A stretch of DNA of 5,952 nt from Bacillota bacterium (lineage in GTDB: Bacteria > Bacillota > Sulfobacillia > Symbiobacteriales > ZC4RG38), in NCBI GenBank assembly GCA_003242505.1, contig QGUP01000134.1, positions 1 through 5,952 of the forward strand. Direction: 5' to 3'. Of the stretch, positions 1 through 4,940 are shown piece by piece; position 1 is the first letter of the stretch, and each line of letters begins with the position of its first letter. The notes under the pieces are model-generated. The model was not told the DNA's origin, ran no database searches, and was given only the letters and a program-made list of their open reading frames with translations. A program made the translations under genes and the position numbers.

Positions 1-29
1 GTAACGGCCCCCAGACGGGGACCGTTCAC
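1..29 (-). CDS. Start of the next gene, probably hypE (partial, runs off the left edge)
   Basis: A GTG at 29-27 overlaps the hypD stop TGA (28-26) as GTGA. It is preceded by GGAGG at 43-39 with 9 nt spacing, the same design as the other starts in this operon. Only nine full codons are visible, reading MNGPRLGAV, too few to identify the protein. HypE, the ATP-dependent dehydratase that makes the cyanide ligand from the HypF-derived thiocarbamate, is suggested only because hypE usually follows hypD. A strong RNA hairpin over the same bases (3-26) offers the competing view that transcription is terminated or regulated here and no gene starts. Confidence 0.42.
3..26 (-). other. RNA hairpin immediately after hypD
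   Basis: In the minus-strand transcript, bases 26-17 (AACGGUCCCC) pair with 12-3 (GGGGGCCGUU) around a four-base loop GUCU. All ten pairs form, nine Watson-Crick and one U-G. Read as plus-strand RNA, the wobble becomes a C-A mismatch, so the structure favours the orientation of the operon. It begins at the last base of the hypD stop. A U-tract would make it an intrinsic terminator, but only AC follows before the window ends. It could also be an attenuator or a fold over the start of the next gene. Confidence 0.45.
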
Positions 30-1225
30 CGGGATTCACCTCCCGGGGCGGCTCTTCCTGCCGCGAAAGTGGCAGCGGCGGCTCCCGAGGCGGGTGTTGC
101 GGCGGCCGGAGCCCCCTCCCGGCCGTCCCGGTGGGGCCGGTACCGGTAGTAGGCGGCGCAGGCCCCCTCCGGGGAGACCATGCAGGCCCCCAGGGGGTGC
201 TCCGGGGTGCAGCCGGTGCCGAAGACCGGGCACTCCGGCGGCGTCCGCACCCCCCGGAGGATCTCGCCGCAGGCGCAGGCCCGGGGGTCGGGCAGCTCCC
301 CCGGGGCGATGTCGGGGAAGGCCCGGTCCGCATCCATCTCAGCGAACTCCGGCCGGAGACCCAGGCCGCTTTCCGGCAGCACCCCCAGCCCCCGCCACTC
401 CTGGGTGACCGGCCGGAAGACCTCCGCCATCGCCCGGAGGGCGATGGGGTTGCCCCGGGGCGGCACCGCCCGGCGGTACTGGACCTCCACCTCCGCCCGG
501 CCCTCGACCAGCTGCCGGACGATCATCAAGATGGACTGGAGGAGGTCCAGGGGCTCAAAGCCGCTGATCACCACCGGCCGGCCGTACTCCTCGGCCACGA
601 ACCGGTAGGGCTCGGTGCCGATGATGGTGCTGACGTGCCCCGGCCCGATGAACGCGTCCACCCGGACGTCCGGGGCGTCCAGGATCGCCCGGAGGGCCGG
701 GGGGAGGAGGACCTGGCTGGTGAGGAGGTAGAAGTTCCGGAGCCCCATCCCCCGGGCCCGGAGGGCCGCCATGGCGTTCCCCGGGATGGTGGTCTCAAAG
801 CCGATGGCAAACCAGACCACCTGCCGATCCGGGTGGGCCCGGGCGATCTCCAGGGCGTCGAGGGCCGAGTAGACCATCCGCACGTCGGCCCCCTCCGCCC
901 GGGCGCCGAGGAGGGAGGTCCGCCGCCCCGGCACCCGGAGCATGTCCCCGAAGCAGGTAAGGATCACCCCGGGCTGCCGGGCGATGGCGATGGCCTGCTC
1001 CACCCGGGACCGGGGGGTGACGCAGACGGGGCATCCCGGCCCGTGAATGAGACGCACCTGGGGCGGCAGCAGGTCGTGGAGGCCGAACCGGAAGATGGCG
1101 TGGGTGTGGCCGCCGCAGACCTCCATGATCTGGATCGGACGGGGGAGCCGCTCCGCCGCCCGGGCCAGGGCCCGGGCCAGCCCCTGGGCGAGGGGCTGCT
1201 GCCGGAACTCGTCCACAAAGCGCAC
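26..1225 (-). CDS. hypD: HypD, Fe-cyano/CO scaffold protein for [NiFe] hydrogenase maturation
   Basis: HypD is a cytoplasmic [4Fe-4S] protein that, with HypC, holds the iron while two CN and one CO ligands are attached. The 399-residue product shows the family signatures: EVCGGHTH (Cys37), GPGCPVC (Cys65 and Cys68), CFGDMLRVPG (91-100), GFETT (142-146), SGFEPLDLL (221-229), and the C-terminal Cys-rich block from 317 to 356 (CACGEILRG, ECPVFGTGCTP, GACMVSPEGACAAYY). I chose GTG at 1225 because GGAGG at 1237-1233 precedes it by 7 nt and the reading MRFVDEFR matches HypD N-termini. The frame stays open upstream through hypC only because of the high GC content. The gene starts 4 nt after the hypC stop. 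The family usually ends near AYYRY (about 370 residues in E. coli); here about 37 more residues follow, mostly Ala/Gly/Pro, with no recognisable domain. Confidence 0.97.
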   Translation of the reverse strand: MRFVDEFRQQPLAQGLARALARAAERLPRPIQIMEVCGGHTHAIFRFGLHDLLPPQVRLIHGPGCPVCVTPRSRVEQAIAIARQPGVILTCFGDMLRVPGRRTSLLGARAEGADVRMVYSALDALEIARAHPDRQVVWFAIGFETTIPGNAMAALRARGMGLRNFYLLTSQVLLPPALRAILDAPDVRVDAFIGPGHVSTIIGTEPYRFVAEEYGRPVVISGFEPLDLLQSILMIVRQLVEGRAEVEVQYRRAVPPRGNPIALRAMAEVFRPVTQEWRGLGVLPESGLGLRPEFAEMDADRAFPDIAPGELPDPRACACGEILRGVRTPPECPVFGTGCTPEHPLGACMVSPEGACAAYYRYRPHRDGREGAPAAATPASGAAAATFAAGRAAPGGESR

Positions 1226-1229
1226 CGGC

Positions 1230-1237
1230 TCACCTCC
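1230..1237 (-). promoter_or_regulatory. Shine-Dalgarno of hypD, overlapping the hypC stop
   Basis: GGAGGTGA on the minus strand includes the TGA stop of hypC (1232-1230). Its GGAGG core lies 7 nt before GTG 1225. It fixes the hypD start and suggests translational coupling of hypD to hypC. Confidence 0.8.
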
Positions 1238-1610
1238 CGGCGCGGTCTGGAATCGGCGGGTCGCAGGGGCGGTCTGGGGCCGCCGGGTCACGGGGGCGGC
1301 CCGGGTCCGCCACGTCACCGGCGCGGCCCGGGCCCGCCGGGTCCTCCGGCTCATCCTCCGGCATAAGCTCCGGCAGCCCGCCCAGCTCGCCGCCCTCCAG
1401 GGCCATCTCCCGGAGGAGGGCCAGGGTCTCCCGGGCTTCCTCCGGATCCAGCTTCGCAATGGCAAAGCCTGCGTGGATCGCCACCCAGTCCCCCACCGCG
1501 ACCCCCTCGAGGAGGTCGAGGGAGGCCCGGCGGGTGATGCCGCCGAGGTCAACAACGGCCAGGCGGTCCGGCAGCAGTTCGACCACCTGGCCGGGAATGG
1601 CCAGACACAT
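1230..1610 (-). CDS. hypC: HypC, hydrogenase maturation chaperone, with a repeated C-terminal tail
   Basis: HypC is the small chaperone that carries the Fe(CN)2CO group with HypD and delivers it to the large-subunit precursor. The N-terminus is the diagnostic MCLAIPG, whose Cys2 is the essential iron-binding residue. The rest of the OB-like domain follows (VVDLGGITRRASLDLL, GDWVAIHAGFAIAKLD with the conserved His46). ATG 1610 has GGAGGG at 1622-1617, and this SD begins within the hypAB stop codon. HypC is normally about 75-95 residues, and the recognisable domain ends near residue 75. Here the protein is 126 residues. After an acidic stretch (PEDEPED), residues 90-125 are four copies of a nine-residue Pro/Asp/Arg repeat, encoded by a 27-bp DNA repeat. 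The tail has an extra Cys116. Its effect on HypD or HycE binding is unknown. Confidence 0.97.
   Translation of the reverse strand: MCLAIPGQVVELLPDRLAVVDLGGITRRASLDLLEGVAVGDWVAIHAGFAIAKLDPEEARETLALLREMALEGGELGGLPELMPEDEPEDPAGPGRAGDVADPGRPRDPAAPDRPCDPPIPDRAGR
1236..1343 (-). repeat. 27-bp tandem repeat, four copies, inside the hypC 3' end
   Basis: Four direct 27-bp units without gaps fill 108 bp. On the plus strand the units share a core like GGGGCGGTCTGG followed by a CGCCGGGTCAC-like part. Translated in the hypC frame they give DPAGPGRAG, DVADPGRPR, DPAAPDRPC and DPPIPDRAG, a nine-residue repeat of form D-P-x-x-P-(D/G)-R-x-x. The unit length is a multiple of three, so copy-number change would keep hypC and its stop in frame. 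This is a coding minisatellite, not a CRISPR array: there are no spacers. Confidence 0.9.
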
Positions 1611-1621
1611 CGGCGTCCCTC

Positions 1622-2662
1622 CTACTTACCCCGGCCCCGGGCCTGGGCCTGCTTGGCCCGCACCCCGGCTTCCAGCCAGGCGCACCAATCGTCGAGCCCC
1701 TCCCCGGTCTTGCAGGAGGTGCGGAAGACCCGGATCTCCGGGTTGAGGGCCCGGGCGTGGGCCACGGCCCGGTCCGGGTCAAAGTCGGTGCAGCCCAAAA
1801 GGTCCGCCTTGGTGATCACCAGGGCCTGGGCCCGGCGGAAGATCCCCGGGTACTTCTGGGGCTTGTCGTCCCCCTCCACGGTGCTCAGGAGCACCACCTT
1901 GGCGTCCTCGCCCAGGTCGTAGGAGGAGGGGCAGACCAGGTTCCCCACGTTCTCGATGATCAGAAGCTCCAGGTCCGGGCCGGCCACCGCCTCCAGGTGC
2001 CGCTCCACCATGGCCGCGTCCAGGTGGCACGTCCCGCCGGTGACGATCTGCCGCACCGGAAAGCCGTAGGGCTCGAGCCTGCGGGCGTCGTTCTCCGTCT
2101 GCACGTCCCCCACCAGGACCGCGGCCCGGACCCGGCCCTGGAGCCGCCGAAGGGTCTCCTGCAGGAGGGTGGTCTTCCCCGACCCCGGGGACGAGATCAG
2201 GTTGACGCAGAACACCCCCTGCTCCTGCCAGCGCCGGCGGAGCCCCGCCGCCAGCTCATCGTTCCGGGAGAGGTTTTTTTGCCCGTTGGCCCCCTTTCCC
2301 TGCCCTGGGTCTCCACCGCGCTCGACCTCCACGTCTGCGATCTCCAGTTCCTCGCCGGCCACCACCCGGGTGCCCAGGCTCCCGCACCGGCTGCAGGCCA
2401 CCGAGCAGGGGAGGGCAGGCCCTTCGGCCCCGCACCCGGGGCACTGGACCCGGACCGGCACCCACTCCACCTCCAGGTCGGAGCCGGCGAAGAGGGGCTG
2501 GTCCACCTTCAGGGCGTCGTAGGCGAACCGGAGGGCGTCCGGGTCCACCCCGGCCAGCTCCCCGACCCGGAGCCGCACCTTCCGGACCCGGGCCGCCCCG
2601 GCCCGCCGGGCCGCGGCCGCCGCGGTCTCCAGGACCGCCATCACCAGGGAGACCTCGTGCAC
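1622..2662 (-). CDS. HypA-HypB fusion, nickel insertion metallochaperone/GTPase
   Basis: This 346-residue protein joins two usually separate maturation factors that place nickel in the large subunit. Residues 1-115 are HypA: MHE start (His2 as nickel ligand) and a zinc site from Cys74/Cys77 (CPGC) and Cys90/Cys93 (CSRCGS), ending near GEELEIADVEVE. A Gly/Lys-rich linker spans about 116-130. Residues 131-346 are HypB, a SIMIBI-class GTPase: P-loop SSPGSGKTT (157-165), GDVQTENDA (185-193), metal site Cys212-His213 (GGTCHLDA) with Cys244 (NLVCPSSY), and a G4 motif TKAD instead of the common NKxD. The 32-residue Cys-Cys spacing equals that of E. coli Cys166/Cys198. The E. coli-type N-terminal CxxCGC nickel motif and His-rich stretches are absent. 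GTG 2662 has GGAGGAGG at 2678-2671 and follows the hycI stop by 3 nt. No in-frame ATG lies at the junction, so HypB is not obviously made separately. A possible frameshift signal lies in the linker. Confidence 0.95.
   Translation of the reverse strand: MHEVSLVMAVLETAAAAARRAGAARVRKVRLRVGELAGVDPDALRFAYDALKVDQPLFAGSDLEVEWVPVRVQCPGCGAEGPALPCSVACSRCGSLGTRVVAGEELEIADVEVERGGDPGQGKGANGQKNLSRNDELAAGLRRRWQEQGVFCVNLISSPGSGKTTLLQETLRRLQGRVRAAVLVGDVQTENDARRLEPYGFPVRQIVTGGTCHLDAAMVERHLEAVAGPDLELLIIENVGNLVCPSSYDLGEDAKVVLLSTVEGDDKPQKYPGIFRRAQALVITKADLLGCTDFDPDRAVAHARALNPEIRVFRTSCKTGEGLDDWCAWLEAGVRAKQAQARGRGK
2233..2301 (-). promoter_or_regulatory. Candidate -1 frameshift signal in the HypA-HypB linker
   Basis: In the zero frame codons CAA AAA AAC (2281-2273) contain the heptamer A_AAA_AAC in the correct phase for tandem -1 slippage. 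Upstream is a purine-rich, SD-like run (AGGGAAAGGGGG, 2301-2290), whose end lies 9 nt before the heptamer, close to the spacing in E. coli dnaX. In the -1 frame the next codons read PLPER and then TGA (2258-2256). Just past that stop an 8-bp stem (2255-2248 with 2240-2233, loop of 7) can form; its 17-nt distance from the heptamer is longer than usual. Slippage would yield a HypA of about 135 residues. Transcriptional slippage on the seven-A run, adding one A, would give the same frame. Function is inferred from layout only. Confidence 0.45.
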
Positions 2663-2665
2663 CGG

Positions 2666-3124
2666 TCAGCCCTCCTCCAGCCAGGGGAAATCCGGCCGGC
2701 CGGCCCGGAGCCCTTCGTACACCTCGGCCACCGCCCGCTCCACCTCCGGGGAGACGGGCAGCCCGAACGCCACCGCCCGGGGCTGGATCCCGACGAGAAG
2801 AACCTCGGCCCCCAGTTCCCGGAGGGCGCCGAGGACAAAGGAGAGGGGCAGCCGGTGGGTCGTGAGGAAGAACTCACCGGCGATTCGCCCCTCGGGAATC
2901 CGCCGGACGCTCCCCGGCGGCAGCCCCATCTCGCAGGCGTCCACGACCACCACCAGGTCCGGGGCCATCTCCCGGACCCGGTGGAGGTGGTTTTCGGGCA
3001 CCGGACCGCAGTCCAGGACCGTCCATCCGGGGATGGGCGCTTCGCTCAGCCGCCGGGCCAGAAGGGGCCCGGCGGCGTCATCGCCCATCAGTTCGTTGCC
3101 GACGGTCATCACCAGCCGGGTCAC
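2666..3124 (-). CDS. hycI: HycI-like hydrogenase maturation endopeptidase
   Basis: This 152-residue protein (E. coli HycI has 156) belongs to the M52 family of nickel-sensing proteases that cut the C-terminal extension from the large subunit after nickel insertion. The metal-contacting residues fall at exactly the E. coli HycI positions: Asp16 (GNELMGDDAAGP), Asp62 (VVVVDACEMG) and His90 (LTTHRLPL). The block GIQPRAVAFGLPVS also matches HycI. Its substrate is probably the HycE precursor encoded upstream in the same operon, which has a matching extension. The GTG at 3124 is chosen because MTRLVMTVGN aligns residue by residue with MTDVLLCVGN. The SD is modest (GGTGAGG, 3135-3129). The start lies 47 nt inside hycH. 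Internal GTG 3112 and ATG 3109 are possible but would cut into the first beta strand. Confidence 0.95.
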   Translation of the reverse strand: MTRLVMTVGNELMGDDAAGPLLARRLSEAPIPGWTVLDCGPVPENHLHRVREMAPDLVVVVDACEMGLPPGSVRRIPEGRIAGEFFLTTHRLPLSFVLGALRELGAEVLLVGIQPRAVAFGLPVSPEVERAVAEVYEGLRAGRPDFPWLEEG

Positions 3125-3581
3125 GCCGCCTCACCACCAGGTAGAAGGCTGGCTCCTCCGCCATGGCCCGGCAGAGCCGCTGAAGCGCTTCCGCCCACTG
3201 CTGCTCGACGGGGGTGAAGGCCGGCGCCGCGGCCGCCAGGGCGGCGGCCAGGGGTTCGGCGAAGTCCCGCCGGATCTCGATCTCTCCCCACCGGAGGAGC
3301 CCCTCCAGCTTCTTCCGGGCCGGGCCCGGGGGCAGCTTGGCCACCCAGGCGCCGTAGGCCTCCTCCCCGATGGTCAGCACCGGGGTGAGGCAGTCCACCA
3401 CCCCGATGTGGTGGCCGATGGCCAGGGTGTAGTGCCGCAGCTGCCGGACCTCCGGCCGGAGGGTCCGCCCCTGGTCGTCGTCGACAAATTTCTTGCTCAG
3501 GGCGTAGAAGACGACCTCGGCCGGCGCCTGGCGACCTTCCGGCGCCTCGTGACCTTCCAGCGCCTTACGACCTTCCGGCAC
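3078..3581 (-). CDS. hycH: HycH-like formate hydrogenlyase accessory/maturation protein
   Basis: HycH is needed in E. coli for full assembly of the formate hydrogenlyase hydrogenase, probably acting on the large subunit. Its chemistry is not established. The core matches E. coli HycH: EVVFYALSKKFVDD, then HYTLAIGHHIGVVDCL, a GEIEI segment and the ending AFYLVVRRRD. GTG 3581 is chosen as start because it lies 1 nt after the hycG stop and 7 nt after a strong SD (GGAAGGAAGG, 3598-3589). GTG 3614 is in frame upstream but has no good SD and would overlap hycG more. With this start the protein has 167 residues, against 136 in E. coli. The extra length is an N-terminal stretch of about 22 residues made of a six-residue repeat (GRKALE, GHEAPE, GRQAPA), and about 15 basic, polar residues at the C-terminus encoded in the overlap with hycI. 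Confidence 0.9.
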   Translation of the reverse strand: MPEGRKALEGHEAPEGRQAPAEVVFYALSKKFVDDDQGRTLRPEVRQLRHYTLAIGHHIGVVDCLTPVLTIGEEAYGAWVAKLPPGPARKKLEGLLRWGEIEIRRDFAEPLAAALAAAAPAFTPVEQQWAEALQRLCRAMAEEPAFYLVVRRRDPAGDDRRQRTDGR

Positions 3582-3590
3582 CTCAGGACC
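3519..3590 (-). repeat. 18-bp tandem repeat, four copies, across the hycG/hycH junction
   Basis: Four contiguous 18-bp units on the minus strand start with GGTCCTGAGG, GGTCGTAAGG, GGTCACGAGG and GGTCGCCAGG, each followed by TGCCGGAA or a variant of it. In the hycH frame they encode GPEVPE, GRKALE, GHEAPE and GRQAPA. The first unit (3590-3573) contains both the hycG stop TGA and the hycH GTG start. The remaining units lie in hycH. Unit junctions repeat GGAAGGT, an SD-like sequence. The repeat is in multiples of three, so copy changes lengthen only the HycH N-terminus. Confidence 0.85.
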
Positions 3591-4386
3591 TTCCTTCCGC
3601 CGCTTCCGCCCCACCCGGCGCCCCGGCGTTCATGTAGATCTGGTGCAGGGTGAGGTAGACCTCCGCCAGCCGGGGGTCCCTGGCGGCCTTGACCAGTTCC
3701 TTCACCTTCCGGTCCACCGCCAGGGGATCGCCCTCCCGGACGAACTCCAGGTACTGCCGGGCGATCCGCCGGCCCTCCCGGTAGCCGCAGAGCCGCCGGG
3801 CCTCCCGGTCGATCCGGACCGCCAGGGCGGGGCTGACCTCGGGATACCGGGGCGCCACCTGGGCAGGGGTGCCCTCTTCGGTGTGGGTCTCGCCCCGGAT
3901 CTTCTGGTGCAGGAGGTCCAGGGCCAGGGCCATGCCGTAGACGGTGGCCGCCGGGGTGGGCGGGCAGCCGGGGATGAAGACGTCCACCGGGAAGAGGCTC
4001 TGGGTGCCGCCCCAGACCCCGTAGCTGTCGTGGAAGATCCCGCCGCTGCAGCCGCAGGCGCCGTAGGCGACGACGATCTTCGGGTCCGGCGCGGCCCGGT
4101 AGGCCCGGAGGGCCGGCAGCCGCATCGGCCGGGTCATGGGGCCGGTGTAGACTAGGATGTCCGCGTGCCGGGGGGTGGCGACGATCTTGATCCCCAGCCG
4201 CTCCGGGTCAAAGAGGGGGGAGAAGGCGGCGTAGATCTCGATCTCGCAGCCGTTGCACCCGCCGCAGTCGATCCGGTAGACGTAGACCGACCGGCGGATC
4301 ACCTTCTTCAGCCGCTCCCGGGCTGCGGCCAGCCGCTCCTCCGCGGCCCTCAGGTCCTCCGGGGTCCGCACGTCCGTCTGGCTCAT
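3583..4386 (-). CDS. hycG: HycG-like [NiFe] hydrogenase small subunit (group 4a, NuoB-related)
   Basis: This 267-residue protein (E. coli HycG has 255) carries the proximal [4Fe-4S] cluster that hands electrons to or from the Ni-Fe site in HycE. It has no Tat signal, as expected for the cytoplasm-facing group 4 enzymes. Likely ligands are Cys44 and Cys47 in RIDCGGCNGCEIE, Cys111 in YGACGCSGG and Cys141 in IPGCPPTPAAT; Cys41 and Cys113 are further nearby cysteines, the latter an Asn in E. coli HycG. The blocks SPLFDPERLGIK, PRHADILVYTG and DREARRLCGYREGR match HycG. ATG 4386 overlaps the hycF stop as ATGA and has GGAGGTGG at 4400-4393. The frame is open further upstream to 4803, but that part runs inside hycF and has no family similarity. 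A charged N-terminal helix (residues 8-32) precedes the conserved domain. Confidence 0.97.
   Translation of the reverse strand: MSQTDVRTPEDLRAAEERLAAARERLKKVIRRSVYVYRIDCGGCNGCEIEIYAAFSPLFDPERLGIKIVATPRHADILVYTGPMTRPMRLPALRAYRAAPDPKIVVAYGACGCSGGIFHDSYGVWGGTQSLFPVDVFIPGCPPTPAATVYGMALALDLLHQKIRGETHTEEGTPAQVAPRYPEVSPALAVRIDREARRLCGYREGRRIARQYLEFVREGDPLAVDRKVKELVKAARDPRLAEVYLTLHQIYMNAGAPGGAEAAEGRS
3589..3598 (-). promoter_or_regulatory. Shine-Dalgarno that decides the hycH start
   Basis: GGAAGGAAGG on the minus strand lies 7 nt before GTG 3581, inside the last codons of hycG. It favours this start over GTG 3614 and implies translational coupling between hycG and hycH. Confidence 0.65.
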
Positions 4387-4919
4387 CGGCTGCCACCTCC
4401 TCCGGGCAGGCCCGCCCGCCGGGACCGGGCCGCCGCCCCCCGCCGGCACCGGGGGCAGAGCCGCAGCCGCTCCGCCAGAACGGGGCCGACGGTCCCCCGG
4501 ACCGCCTGCAGGCTGGCCTGGACGTACTCCAGTTCCCGGCCGGGGGCAAAGGCCTCGCCGCAGCCGGAGCACCGGGTCATCTGGAGTTCGGCCCGGACCA
4601 CCAGGTCCTCGGCCCGGGCGGCCGCCAGTTCGAACTCCTCCGAGAGGCGGATCGCCCCGGTGGGGCAGACCTCCTCGCACCGGCCGCAGAAGATGCACCG
4701 GCCGTAGTTGATGCTCCAGGTCGCGACCCCCTGCTGGCCGGACCACTCCACGGTGATCGCCTGCGGGGGGCAGGCCCGGGCGCAGGCGCTGCAGCCCAGG
4801 CACCGGCTGAAATCGTAGACGGGCTTGCCCCGGAAGTCCGGGGCGACCTCCACCGGCGCAAAGGGGTACGGCAGGGTGACCTGCCCGGTTTGCACCACCT
4901 TGCGCAAAAGCTTCAACAT
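4383..4919 (-). CDS. hycF: HycF-like 2x[4Fe-4S] ferredoxin subunit
   Basis: HycF (NuoI-related) carries two [4Fe-4S] clusters that connect the electron donor side to the small subunit. The 178-residue product (E. coli HycF has 180) shows both ferredoxin motifs: Cys40, 43, 46 and Pro-flanked Cys50 (CLGCSACARACP), and Cys75, 78, 81, 85 (CIFCGRCEEVCP). A C-terminal zinc-ribbon-like part has CSGC (117/120) and CPRC (155/158), as in E. coli HycF, so it belongs to the family and is not an added domain. The N-terminus MLKLLRKVVQTG aligns with MFTFIKKVIKTG. ATG 4919 is preferred over GTG 4940, which directly abuts the hycE stop, because a G7 SD (4934-4928) lies 8 nt upstream and the alignment begins there. 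The Gly/Arg-rich last 19 residues are not conserved and overlap the hycG SD. Confidence 0.96.
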   Translation of the reverse strand: MLKLLRKVVQTGQVTLPYPFAPVEVAPDFRGKPVYDFSRCLGCSACARACPPQAITVEWSGQQGVATWSINYGRCIFCGRCEEVCPTGAIRLSEEFELAAARAEDLVVRAELQMTRCSGCGEAFAPGRELEYVQASLQAVRGTVGPVLAERLRLCPRCRRGAAARSRRAGLPGGGGSR

Positions 4920-4927
4920 GCCATCAA

Positions 4928-4934
4928 CCCCCCC
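4928..4934 (-). promoter_or_regulatory. G-run Shine-Dalgarno of hycF
   Basis: Seven consecutive G residues on the minus strand lie 8 nt before ATG 4919, within the 21-nt gap after the hycE stop. They decide for ATG 4919 over GTG 4940. Confidence 0.6.
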
Positions 4935-4940
4935 TGCCAC

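Noticed and set aside
1236..1343. CRISPR-like array
   Set aside because: Units are contiguous 27-mers without spacers and are translated in frame as part of hypC.
1226..1555. Upstream extension of the hypD frame to an ATG at 1555
   Set aside because: The extra 110 residues overlap hypC entirely in another frame and are Arg/Trp/Pro-rich with no HypD similarity. GTG 1225 has a strong SD and the expected N-terminus.
2256..2465. Separate small gene ending at the TGA 2258-2256
   Set aside because: It is the -1 frame of the hypA part. Only its last five codons matter, as the possible end of a frameshift product. There is no supporting start or family similarity.
1757..3217. Long plus-strand open frame of 486 codons
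   Set aside because: It lies antisense to hypAB, hycI and hycH, which have clear family motifs. Its translation is rich in His, Pro, Gly and Arg with no recognisable domain, typical of antisense frames in GC-rich DNA. The same applies to the plus-strand frames at 131-1366, 1047-1922 and 2862-3653.
4387..4803. Upstream extension of the hycG frame to 4803
   Set aside because: It runs inside hycF in another frame and resembles nothing in the family. ATG 4386 has the ATGA overlap and SD expected.
4920..4940. Promoter or terminator in the 21-nt gap between hycE and hycF
   Set aside because: The gap is filled by the SD of hycF and shows neither promoter elements nor an inverted repeat.
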